Source: Undaria pinnatifida (lineage: Eukaryota; Sar; Phaeophyceae; Laminariales; Alariaceae). From it: 64,000 nucleotides of DNA. Both the position numbers and the translations under genes were made by a program. Below are positions 26,601 through 34,185 of the stretch, one piece after another (position 1 is the first letter of the stretch; each line of letters begins with the position of its first letter). The DNA lies in contig JABAKD010000002.1 in NCBI GenBank assembly GCA_012845835.1, positions 496,001-560,000 of the forward strand, given 5' to 3'. The notes below the pieces were generated by a model. The model saw only the letters and a program-made list of their open reading frames with translations. It was not told where the DNA came from and searched no databases.

Positions 26601-29600
26601 TCGAGGTATTCACCTATAGTGACGAACAAGCCGCGTGAAAGACGATAACGAATTATGAACGGCCCGTGCCTAGATAGGATTGCCTTCATCGTCGCACCCC
26701 AATACTGAACAACAACATTAGAATGTATGCACGCATCACCTGTTAGTTTTTGATAGCATACTCATCAAACGCGTGTTAATTCACTTTGTATCTTCCACTT
26801 TGTTTGGTTCGCTTGTTCGGAGTTGAAGATCTGTTGGTACTCAACACGCAAGCGACTCAACAATAATGTATCCAACACAACGACAGCGCTGTGTACTATA
26901 ACAGCACAATGCCGAGCGCGATCTCCGCGAACGTCTTTAGACCCTACCAAGGCTAGGGTAAGCGCGCCAGCATCCGGCGATAAATGGGCACAGCAGTACT
27001 GCGACGTACGATACGTACTTTTGGATCATCTCTAACTTAGTACCGGGTATTTCGTAATCTACCGATCGATCTCTCTCTGTGTTGTTACGGTTACATTTCC
27101 TTTACCGAACAACTGGTATCAATATCCCAACCGGGAGTTATATAGTCCGATCTCCAGAAAAAGGCTGTACAATAGTGGGATGACTTGCTTTTCCGTCTTT
27201 TTGGACTATTTTTATACGACTCGGGGCCATTCGCGAGCTTGGCTACCCTATTTCTCTGGGGGTTTTACAGATGAACTGGGCATGGAAGTGCCCGTTACGT
27301 TGCGCCAAGAAAACGTAGACATTTGTCCAAGTGCGGCGTTGAGTGCCTCGAAGTTCTTGCCATCACATCATATGTGAAAAAGGGCACGTACCTCTGCTAC
27401 CATGACTGAAGTCTCGCCTCAGTCACAAGTCGTGTCCCGTTTAGTATATTAATATCGACCCTTCGCCACCAACAAGGCGGACAGGACAGCCTCATGGCTT
27501 TGTGTTCTTATTCGAATCGTGATGTTTTGGCGTCAACAAAAAGAGAGCATTTTATAATGGGATACACCGTTTCCGACCTTGGTTGCAGACTTTTAAAGAA
27601 CGCGCTACACATGCTGCTTCCGTTCCTGTTTGTTCCCTCGCGCTAATGTTTCGCCAGGCGAAACTTGGCCATCAACGGTGCGGCAATCATGAACGGTGGC
27701 GGCTATGTCAACTTTTCGTCGGCCGACATCATCAACATGATCGACAACGTCGCCACGGAGTCGGTGAGGAGTAATGAGTGAGGAGTGCCGTACGCTACAT
27801 AATATGTATACTAATCATATCATAACTGCAGAGGTTCATTACGCCTTTGTCGGAGGCTGTTGACTTGACCTGACCTGACTTGCCTTGATAAACTATTAAT
27901 GAACTGATTTGACCTGACTTGATTTGATTTAGTTAAACTAAACTGACTTGACTCTAATCCTGACCCAGCACCTGCTTGTGTTTGAAAGTAAACTGCAATC
28001 CCCACGCGTTGAGCAGGCTCATGACCTAGGTACAACATAAACATTTATACTGCGAAAGAAGAAGGACGTTCCGGTGTTTTTGCGGCAAGGAGCCCCTTCT
28101 TGCAGATAACACTTTAGCCATAAATGTTGCGCTGCAGTACCTCTTTCGTAGCACGCCTCGAGTTCCTATTTTATTTTTATCGGATTAACTCACCACTGTT
28201 TTTTTTATGGCGAATCTGACGCGTGGTGCGACAAAGATACAGTACCCCTCTTTGTCCCAAACCCCTTTATCGACCGCCGGTGCTCTCCACCTGCTGTACG
28301 TATTTTTGGCGGGATACCGTTTTCGACGGACGGTGCTCCTAACCTGGAGAACTAGCCAGCATATGTACTTTTATAGTACTATTTATATACTAAGTATTTA
28401 AATTTGTATAATATATACTGCTCCAGTATATATTATGTGTGAGTTCGGTACAATCCCAAGGTACTTTTATAGTACAATTATATATATAAATTTTATGTGC
28501 GTTCGGTACAATCCCAAGGCCACGGGAGCACTGATGCAATAGGGTTCAACTACGGGTTTTTTTCCGTCGGTTTCAGCCACTATTTGGGTTCGATATGGAC
28601 TTCCTGAAGCAAGGAGCCTGAGAGAACGTTTAATGCACCTGTTACGTACAAATCGTTCGACGAAATTTCAAGCAAATGTCGACAAACGCTTGGGGAAGGG
28701 GGGGGGGGGAATCAAGACAACCAGTTAGCACATTTGTACCAGTCCGAAAATAACAATGATCACGACGCGTCTTCCTTTTTAGTGTTTGAAACTCTGTGAT
28801 CTTACGCAGTATGTAATAAAAAAAACATACCACAATAGATTGAATAGATGGAATAGATGGTTCCATCACGCAGGAGGTGATAAGTAAACACACTCAATAA
28901 ATAGGTGGTGCCATCCTTTGATATATATTGATGGGTGTATTGGATTAATGACGATAGATAACCCTACTGTTCGGGGGGCACCCACCCACGTTTTCCACGC
29001 CGAGGTCGGAGAATTGGCATGCGTGGCTCGGTACCCCACTCGACAGGAAAGAATTGAACACTTTCTCGACGTACAAGTCAGCATCGTAGAAACAACAAAA
29101 TATTTGCATGGGGAAGCATGTCGTGGAACCGAAAAAGACATGTAGACGAAACATATACCAGTAAGTATGCTTTGTAGGTAGTTACATTCAATGATACAAA
29201 AGGCTCGAAAAGTGACGGTCATACCGTGTGCCAATATATGCTGTATGGTAGTACACGAGGTTCTCCTTCGGGATGCGGGTAATCGTTAAATCTCGCGGGC
29301 GTCGCAAGGCCAAATGGGAGACACCGGTGACACACGGGTATATACACATTTTCCCACCTATAATGGTGTTACGCGTACTCACATAGATTAACCCTACTGC
29401 TCTTCTTAGAGGAAACGTGTGGCTCCAAAGGAAGAGTAGCAGTAGCAGTAGTAGTAGTACTAGTAGTAATCAGCGGGAAGAGTGTGATAGCGGTGGGTGC
29501 ACGTTGTACTGATGTACGCGCAAACCAGTTATCGGTGGTCAGGGGATGCTGTGTATACCCTACGTGTAATAGAGGTCGTTGCTATATAGTACGCAACATG

Positions 29601-31753
29601 TGTATGCACTTGGTTCTTATGGATAGGGTTGACCAGCCGATGTCAGTCACTCTTGCACGTTGTACAATAATTAATCGGTAGGCGACAACATTTTCGGAAT
29701 GTGTGGTGCGCACGTGGTAGTTCTTTCCGTGAGCTGAATGTAGTGGTCAACGCTTTGGTACTGCAACCGGGAAACCTTGATGTATGTACTCCTCACTCAT
29801 CATTTACCCCCCCCCCGTAGAAAGCAGAGCTATTAATATTAATAATATAATAGATCGATTGTGCTCCTATCTGAACCCGCCACCACTTGATGCATGTGGT
29901 CAGAAATGTATATTACAAAAATTAAAATACACTCCAGCTGTGAGATCGAATATTTTTTCGAAACTCATCTTTGCAAGCTGTTTGTGATACTCCGATCGCG
30001 CGTATATGTGTATGATATGTATGTACGACAATAGCAACAGAGCTAGAACCGATCCACCCAGCCCATCAGATGACGTCCTGGGCGCGTGGCGAACGCTCAA
30101 ATAGAACTGTACCCGATTTTGGCCACAGCAGCACCGTGTATATGTATCTGATTTTGGCTATCGCCAATTAGGAGTTATCTATCCTTGAACCCTACCCGTG
30201 GTTCCACTCTGCCCAAAAGAAATATTCGACGTGGTCGAGGCTTGCGTACATGCTGCGATCGCGATGCCTGCCACCCTCGCCGCGCTCGGGGCCATCTTCT
30301 AAGTTTTCCCCTCTCTATGTCCGTGTGAGCCGTATCCCGCGCGGAGAGATGCAAGCCGTGCTCTGTGGCACTCGTTCCAACACTCGGCTGCTCTCGGCCT
30401 CTACCTACCTGCTGGCATTCGCTCTGTCCGGAAATATACCACCGAGATAGTCTGTTAATATATGTTTTTGTTGAATCGAAAACGGTCCTTACATTCGGAC
30501 ATGTCTATTAATAGTTACCCCGCCAGAGAAGAAAGCACACACTGGGTCAACCACGCCCACAGACTATTTCGCTCCTGCCTCGACCTCCGGCCGCCTGCGC
30601 GAAGGGAGAGCGCAGGCCGGATTACCCTTGTCTGCACCCATGCCCACGCACCCACGTGGTGATCCGGGGCAGAAACGGCCCAGGGCGGCGCGCCGCCAAA
30701 CACTACACTACTCCGATCCACATGTATGTGTACTGCTGCTATTATACTACTGCTGTATGTTGCTGCTACTGCTGCTGTTTTTGCTGCCGCTGCTGCTGAG
30801 GTTAATGTAGTCCGGGCGGTTGCCGCTACTGCTGCTGTGCTACTGCTGAAGTTAGTTGAGTAGCGGGGCATTTTTTCAAGAACAAAACAACGATGTACAA
30901 TTTTATCAAATATCATTTCAAAGTTTAAAATACAATTTGGGGTGTTCTAAGTTACCTGCGCGTCTCAGGGGAGCGGAACGGAATCCTTTGCAAAATGGAG
31001 CCAGCTAAGCGACGTTCAATGCGCCGAGCGCCGCCACGGAGCTTGGCGGAGATTCCGACATGCTTCGTAATGAACCAATGGCAGGCCAGCTTGCCCCGCG
31101 GCCGAAAGTGCGAGAAGAAACACTTGGCCGACGGAGGGCAACGATCCAAAGTAAAACAAAGATAATATTTTGCATAAGCATAATATAGCGTACCTGGTAC
31201 AGTATATCCTTCGTAACTGTTGGGTCGAATGCGCCCTCAAAATTGCTTCCATTGTAGAGGTCAGAGAACCGGGGAGGTGGATGTGCTGTTACAAACGACA
31301 GTAGACGCGTGCAACACGATATATAATATAGGTAAAAGAACAGGTTTTCGACAAAACAGCAGTTCTGCGTGGAGGTGTCATTGTTGATCGGGCTGCACTT
31401 TTCATGATTTTTCCGGAGTTTCATTTCACTTCTCGAGTTTTGGGATGGACCTCCTTGAGCGCGGATCTTCATATTCGGCAGATTGCAACCTCAACTGTTG
31501 TGACACCCGTCGCTACCCCATGGTGACAACCTTCATTTCCAATACGCCTCATTTATTCTCTCGCCTACAGTGCCCAGACATCAAGAACTACGACAAAGGT
31601 AGCTTCTACAACAGAGACCTATTCGGTGACATCGACGACCCGGAGGGGGAGTGCGGCTCGTCGAGCGACCTTTGCACCTGGTTCGAAGGCACGGTCACAA
31701 TCGGCAGCGCTGACCCGATCGTTGGCGAGACTTCCGACATTTGCGAGTTTTAA
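3340..31753 (+). CDS. Gene A: secreted Pmp-like right-handed beta-helix protein, 20 exons, 865 aa
   Basis: Joined CDS of 2598 bases from 20 exons (listed separately). Every junction keeps one open frame: 16 introns are phase 0 and three (after exons 9, 15 and 18) are phase 2. Residues 1-21 form a signal peptide (MKTAVGLVAALAWAHAFATA, then Q). Residues 51-805 carry repeated beta-helix rungs with GGA/GGG starts and FxDN or SGN ends, for example GGGLYNTG, GGGMYASSG ... FEDN, GGAAVFNAG ... FRDN and GGAVAADG ... FKDN. These match the chlamydial Pmp repeat pattern. Residues 380-489 are a Cys-containing insert domain. The C-terminus (residues 806-865, ending SDICEF) shows no transmembrane helix, GPI signal or autotransporter barrel, so an extracellular or cell-wall protein is inferred. 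The start is the ATG at 3340, conserved in gene B. No catalytic function is visible; carbohydrate binding or adhesion are possible roles for such helices but undemonstrated. Confidence 0.85.
3697..4060. repeat. Minisatellite in gene A intron 1, about 5 copies of a 65-80 bp unit
   Basis: Units share 'gaaccgaaatgacc', 'tatttcgcaagatata' and 'cgcactgctctagcctt', starting near 3722, 3792, 3866, 3944 and 4008. The matching place in gene B intron 1 (about 43825-43880) holds one diverged unit, so the array expanded in copy A. Confidence 0.9.
4432..4668 (+). mobile_element. SINE-like retroelement insertion with (AAC)n tail
   Basis: A segment of about 235 bp ending in 'accacggacttcataatg' and an (AAC)n run. 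Gene B intron 1 has an uninterrupted site at about 44780-44800, where sequence matching the A left flank ('gacgat') runs straight on to that matching the right flank ('ctccagatct'). A related copy lies in inverse orientation at about 4895-5150. A simple-repeat tail and an empty site suggest retroposition; no RNA polymerase III boxes were verified. Confidence 0.7.
4895..5150 (-). mobile_element. Inverse-orientation copy of the (AAC)-tailed element
   Basis: Read on the minus strand this matches 4432-4668, including 'gcgtcagctgtg', 'accaccttgggttg', 'ttccctgggg' and 'agagtgactg'. With the copy at 4432-4668 it makes an inverted pair. It is shared with gene B (about 45000-45255), so it predates the duplication. 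Confidence 0.7.
5634..5722. repeat. CAA/AAC trinucleotide microsatellite
   Basis: About 30 AAC-type triplets with a few substitutions, in intron 1 of gene A. The corresponding place in gene B has only a few triplets (near 46995). Confidence 0.95.
6262..7108. mobile_element. 847-bp DNA-transposon-like element with 23-bp terminal inverted repeats
   Basis: The left end at 6262-6284 ('gcgggttccgag', one mismatch, 'taaagccgga') is the inverse of 7086-7108. Flanks share 'cacag' just outside. Gene B intron 1 reads continuously across the position near 47450-47465 ('aacacagcaca' into 'catcacttccg'), so B is the empty site. No transposase frame is visible inside, so it looks non-autonomous. Exact ends and target duplication are uncertain because four C residues separate the right TIR from the direct repeat. 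Confidence 0.8.
8185..8245 (+). repeat. Diverged member of a short interspersed repeat family
   Basis: The segment with 'gcaagctgtgtgtgatactt', 'cgtcgcgcttgttacgggg' and 'tgttcgtcc' resembles the second half of the repeats at 43245-43400, 43465-43610 and 43985-44150. The gene B counterpart is at about 50110-50175. Confidence 0.5.
8672..8993. repeat. Long inverted repeat (foldback), arms about 147 bp, loop about 28 nt
   Basis: The left arm 8672-8818 is inverse-complementary to the right arm 8847-8993. It includes 'gggccag(t/g)tggttgataac', 'cgacgcaaat(a/g)tctcggcaa' and 'ttgcagcacg'. It lies in intron 1 of gene A and is kept at the homologous place in gene B (50600-50923). It could be a foldback/MITE-type element or a template for hairpin RNA. 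Confidence 0.85.
9425..9595 (+). CDS. Gene A exon 2
   Basis: Residues 51-107, phase 0 at both ends, acceptor ACAG and donor GTGAGC. It encodes beta-rich sequence with VTDGATVELTSSLAELNL, a beta-helix strand/turn pattern. One residue differs from gene B (T to A near the end). Confidence 0.88.
10385..10471 (+). CDS. Gene A exon 3
   Basis: Residues 108-136 (SGAALNVNSGCTATFKEAVT), phase 0, acceptor CCAG, donor GTAAGA. It is one beta-helix rung. Two residues differ from gene B. Confidence 0.85.
11198..11287 (+). CDS. Gene A exon 4
   Basis: Residues 137-166 with KGGAVSNQGDLEFLGDVV, a Pmp-type GGA rung; phase 0; acceptor ACAG, donor GTGACT. One residue differs from gene B. Confidence 0.88.
12334..12366 (+). 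CDS. Gene A exon 5, 33-bp micro-exon
   Basis: Residues 167-177, GGGLYNTGTVT, exactly the GGG half of a rung. Acceptor TGCAG, donor GTGAGT. Amino-acid identical in gene B (54122-54154), where the donor is GTAAGC. Confidence 0.85.
13527..13568 (+). CDS. Gene A exon 6, 42-bp micro-exon
   Basis: Residues 178-191, FHGDATFEDNHNAN, the FEDN half of the rung begun in exon 5. Phase 0, acceptor TGCAG, donor GTGAGT. One residue differs from gene B. Confidence 0.85.
14661..14885 (+). CDS. Gene A exon 7
   Basis: Residues 192-266, two rungs: GGGGLFTEDGLVTFKG ... FIGN and GGGLHVDVSDDDVG ... LFSGN. Between them, residues 227-233 hold a cluster of replacements relative to gene B. Phase 0; acceptor TGTAG, donor GTGAGA. 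Confidence 0.9.
15000..15215. repeat. GGGTC-rich repeat segment in intron 7
   Basis: A roughly 200-bp segment starting 'gggtcatgacc' and ending 'agcgaactggcccgtgaaaa'. Gene B intron 7 has two relatives, at about 56665-56880 and 57450-57655. Confidence 0.7.
16354..16431 (+). CDS. Gene A exon 8
   Basis: Residues 267-292, EGGGMYASSGMVIFEDLVTF then EDNMAT: one complete Pmp-type rung in one exon. Acceptor CAACAG, donor GTAAGA. One residue differs from gene B. Confidence 0.92.
16771..16895 (+). CDS. Gene A exon 9
   Basis: Residues 293-333 plus two bases of codon 334 (phase 2). Rungs SGGGGMTVYSGNVDF and NGGAFKIRDE. The donor GTGAGC overlaps an apparent in-frame TGA; splicing restores GAG. Five residues differ from gene B. 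Confidence 0.9.
17320..17402 (+). repeat. Degenerate telomere-like CCCTAA tract in intron 9
   Basis: A run of CCCTAA, CACTAA, TTTAA and CCCAA variants. It is present in gene A intron 9 and not seen in gene B intron 9. Confidence 0.75.
18569..18704 (+). CDS. Gene A exon 10
   Basis: Completes codon 334 (GAG) and encodes residues 335-379, including GGAFWNRGNVSLPQDADISG then NTAVF. Acceptor GGCAG, donor GTGAGT. Five residues differ from gene B. Confidence 0.9.
19140..19469 (+). CDS. Gene A exon 11: 110-residue insert domain
   Basis: Residues 380-489, beginning CPGIKNYEDWE and ending DVSCTNHS. It has four Cys and an acidic, Gly/Asp-rich composition, unlike the rungs. Phase 0, donor GTGAGA. Its start resembles that of exon 20 (CPDIKNYDKG). 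Five residues differ from gene B. Confidence 0.92.
19750..19896 (+). CDS. Gene A exon 12
   Basis: Residues 490-538, starting IIFVTGGGEVTVTS, with GGYSNLYFDVPELIMTG. The acceptor is CCAAG/TCAAG rather than CAG, and is the same type in gene B. Two residues differ. Confidence 0.88.
20069..20222. repeat. 77-bp tandem duplication in intron 12
   Basis: Two adjacent copies of a 77-bp unit ('gtaattttctgggcgtccct' ... 'aacataaaaaattat'), with a handful of differences. Gene B intron 12 has one diverged unit. Confidence 0.9.
21051..21155 (+). CDS. Gene A exon 13
   Basis: Residues 539-573, PIGGSTHVDKGSSLEFWWDV onward to TDSSW. Acceptor CACAG, donor GTGAGA. Its first 23 bases are identical to the partial exon at the end of the window. 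Confidence 0.9.
22161..22275. repeat. 20-bp tandem repeat in intron 13
   Basis: Units of the type 'gtttgtcgaatgcaatcttt' repeat with exact 20-bp spacing for four copies, followed by two shortened copies. Confidence 0.9.
22605..22754 (+). CDS. Gene A exon 14
   Basis: Residues 574-623: GGAAVFNAGLVMFRGQAYFR then DNG, and PPGGAILNVGDIE. The acceptor TGCAG is good. The donor GTACAG is non-consensus, and read-through would stop after two codons, which supports a splice here. Confidence 0.82.
23307..23416 (+). CDS. Gene A exon 15
   Basis: Residues 624-659 plus two bases of codon 660 (phase 2). Contains NGGGIANGGQIWFNKRTVWR. Acceptor ATATAG, donor GTGAGC. The donor overlaps an apparent TGA. Confidence 0.85.
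24697..24835 (+). CDS. Gene A exon 16
   Basis: Completes codon 660 (AAC) and encodes residues 661-706, with YGGHGAALYNYGPFGTTEF and YFRDN. Acceptor CGCAG, donor GTGAGT. Confidence 0.88.
25311..25418 (+). CDS. Gene A exon 17
   Basis: Residues 707-742, RGGAVAADGEGGDESTEV ... TTFKDNSFD, a full rung with a GG start and FKDN end. Acceptor CTCAG, donor GTGCGT. Confidence 0.88.
26120..26202 (+). CDS. Gene A exon 18
   Basis: Residues 743-769 plus two bases of codon 770: DTGGAGLWVYQGASVEFQDK then VVF. Acceptor CACAG, donor GTGGGT, phase 2. Confidence 0.85.
27658..27763 (+). CDS. Gene A exon 19
   Basis: Completes codon 770 (AGG) and encodes residues 771-805, INGAAIMNGGGYVNFSSADI ... NVATES. Acceptor GCCAG, donor GTGAGG. 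Confidence 0.85.
28366..28520. repeat. AT-rich local duplication in intron 19
   Basis: The order 'gtacttttatagtac', an AT-rich stretch, then 'gttcggtacaatcccaagg' occurs twice in succession. Confidence 0.75.
29240..31190. mobile_element. Dispersed 1.9-kb element in gene A intron 19
   Basis: Co-linear with 48185-49925 in intron 1 of gene B, from 'ttcgggatgcgggtaa' to 'aagataa(t/c)attttgc/acg'. Because the two copies sit in different introns this is a dispersed element, not part of the tandem duplication. A 95-bp segment (29909-30003) is a nested insertion absent from the B copy. No transposase, reverse transcriptase or terminal repeat is recognised. CTG/CTACTG triplet runs lie near 30728-30845. 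Confidence 0.75.
29909..30003 (+). mobile_element. Nested 95-bp short interspersed repeat
   Basis: Contains 'cactccagctgtgagatcga' and 'catctttgcaagctg'. It matches repeats in gene B intron 1 (43245, 43465 and 43985 onwards) and interrupts the 1.9-kb element relative to its B copy, so the short repeat has moved. Confidence 0.7.
31571..31753 (+). CDS. Gene A exon 20 (terminal), stop TAA
   Basis: Residues 806-865 and stop. It begins CPDIKNYDKGSFYN, close to the start of exon 11, and ends GETSDICEF. Acceptor CTACAG, four Cys, no hydrophobic tail. Confidence 0.87.
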   Translation, partial: CPDIKNYDKGSFYNRDLFGDIDDPEGECGSSSDLCTWFEGTVTIGSADPIVGETSDICEF

Positions 31754-33660
31754 GCTGACGCCAATTTTTTTTTTTAGGGGTGGAAAAATGGCGGCCTGGG
31801 GGATGAAGGAAATAGGTCGATTTCGTGGACCCAGGAGATGAAACCTCACAGCAGTTGGTAGTACCTTGTGCATTCTTTGTCGGCGGTTTGGCACAGAAGT
31901 TGCGCTCCTGTGTGGGTCCATGCGGATGCGTCATAGGCCATGGTATGAAATATGTGGTGTATTCGCGGCAAAACGTAGGCGGACCGGAGGTTTGAACCGA
32001 GCTCCCTTGATAGCCTTACTGTCGCTCGAAGCCTGCCGCGGACGTGAAACTCGGCAACGATGTACTTTATGCAAGGACGTTTTCTTGGATAGAGGTAGAA
32101 CTTGTTTTGTGACAACCGTTCTTTTCCTCATAATATACGGGGTTTGCCAACTGAACATGTACCGGGTGGTTGTTGGAGTACCGGCTGTGCTTTGCATCTT
32201 TTTTCGTATTATATATACCCAGGCCATGGAATTGTTTTCACGAACAATCAGTTGGTGTTGGGGTACCAGCTGTTCTTTGCATAATTTTTTTCAATAGTTG
32301 TAGACTTTAAGTCTAGTCTAGCGTATACCTTGGCCGTGAAGTTGGTTGTGGGGTTCTGCATTCATCCTGCTTGAAGGTCAGTTTCTGGGTGGGGCGAATC
32401 TCCTCACGCCAAGGGCTCCAGGATTACGTTATTTATGTACTACGCTCTGGTACCTCCTTGCTGCGGTACTTGTATTGGATATCTGCTTTTCAGTAGAACC
32501 CGACGTGTCATATGATGATAAAATAATTGTGCTAGCACGCGATTCGTGTATCTTGTACTTCGTATGCTTAAACGAGGCGTTTGTAGTCACGTTTCGACAT
32601 AGGTGCGGTTCGACCGAAGCCGGATTTACGTACACGTGGCTGTGCCTGTATGAGATTTGGGTTTGACAGACGGCATGCTCCGTCGAGGAGATGCTTTACA
32701 GCAGATTCGACGTACTCTGACGAACCGTACGAATTCGCCATGTCTGTATCTTGGTATTGTGTATGTAGACTATACGTGGCGTGTGCATTTACTCAAATAG
32801 CCCAACAGTTGCGAGTCGACGTATATGCGGTTACACCAAAATCGGGCCGACAAGCTGCAATTGTGGCGCTACGGAATTTGAAATATTCAACAGCAGGAAG
32901 ATGCTGGCGAACAGTTGAGATACAAAGGAGCTTGAGTGCTCTCCATAGCCTCACTCTCCCTGTCAACCCCCGTTGCGGAACTCCCAGCAGTTCATCGTGA
33001 TCGGTTTTTCCTTGGCCGGAGAGCGCCACTCAACAACTAACATGCCACGTCTCGCTAGCCCCTGAAGTCCATCATCGGCCACGTCTGAGTTCACCTCTCC
33101 TCGTCCAACGACTTGGGTGGAGCACAGTCACCACCAGACGCCGTGAACTTGAAGAGGTTTTGAGTTCCGTTAACGTTCTAGTGCACTGCACTGAGACTGG
33201 GGGAACTACAGAATTTATTGAAAGCGAGATATAATCCTCGTGCCCTACAACGAGTGGTCCTCTTGTGGCGTCTTCTGGACCCCACCTCTACAGCCACCTG
33301 CGCTTCGAACTACCACCTGTAAATGGGAACGCCTCATCACGCCGCGTCTTCCCTGCGCCGCTAAGCACGTACCTGGTAAGTGATAAACTGGAAACACTTG
33401 AACCGAAACTTCAACCGCGACGAGAAGACGGTTTTACCAACAAGCACGTGAGTGAAGAGTACTGCCGTTTCGAAGCCCAAACTCGGGATAGCCGTTACTC
33501 TTCGTCGACATACCTTCGGCAAAATCAAGTAGGACCACTTCTCGAGGATACGATAACTTTTGTAAGCTCTAGAAATCCGTTACTTACGGCGTTCGCGTGG
33601 GAACTCGTACTGTTTTCGAGCGCATTCCAACTGACTGTATAGGACATTAACTAACTGTGG
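31754..33660. other. Intergenic sequence after gene A, no gene seen
   Basis: Short open frames on both strands lack splice support, repeats or recognisable motifs. A poly-T run follows the stop at about 31767. No clear polyadenylation signal was found. Confidence 0.5.
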
Positions 33661-33667
33661 TGTACTG

Positions 33668-33833
33668 CGGGTTGCCACATGAAGAAAAACGCTGACACGG
33701 GCGGACGTTTGCAGTATACCACACGGGTTTGCCACATCAACCTAGCGATGCCACGGGCGGGCGTTTGCGGTATACCACGGGTTTCCGCATAAAATGAGCG
33801 ATGCCACGGGCGGACGTTTGCGGTATGTCATGG
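33668..33833. repeat. 55-bp tandem repeat, 3 copies
   Basis: Three units sharing 'cgggttt(g)cc(a/g)cat', 'gccacgggcgg(a/g)cgtttgc' and 'ggtata', starting near 33668, 33724 and 33778. Confidence 0.88.
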
Positions 33834-34185
33834 GTACGAGTACTCCAGCATCATGTTGAGCATATCTCTCCGGGACATCGATGAGGTGTATTGGACGTAC
33901 AGACCAGGTCAGCCGAGCACACACCCGGAGATGACACCTTGGCTTCACTGCCTTCTACAACAGCCGCGGACATCCCTCATTCAACGATAGGCCGCTTACG
34001 ATCGAGCTGACCATGAACCGTTCGCCACTTTGGACAATACTTGGTGAAAGAGGACCCCGCATATAATCTGGCACAAAAGCACGGAAAGGGAATGACAGGA
34101 ACCTGTGGCCGTAGACAAATGGCATGCATTCCACGTATAGACTAGTCTAGGCACATACGAGTTTCTTTTCTGCAAGCCTGCAGAA

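Noticed and set aside
3340-31753. Possible recent bacterial (chlamydial) DNA because of Pmp motifs
   Set aside because: There are 19 spliceosomal introns, no autotransporter barrel and a eukaryotic repeat background. Any transfer would be ancient; convergence on the beta-helix pattern is equally possible.
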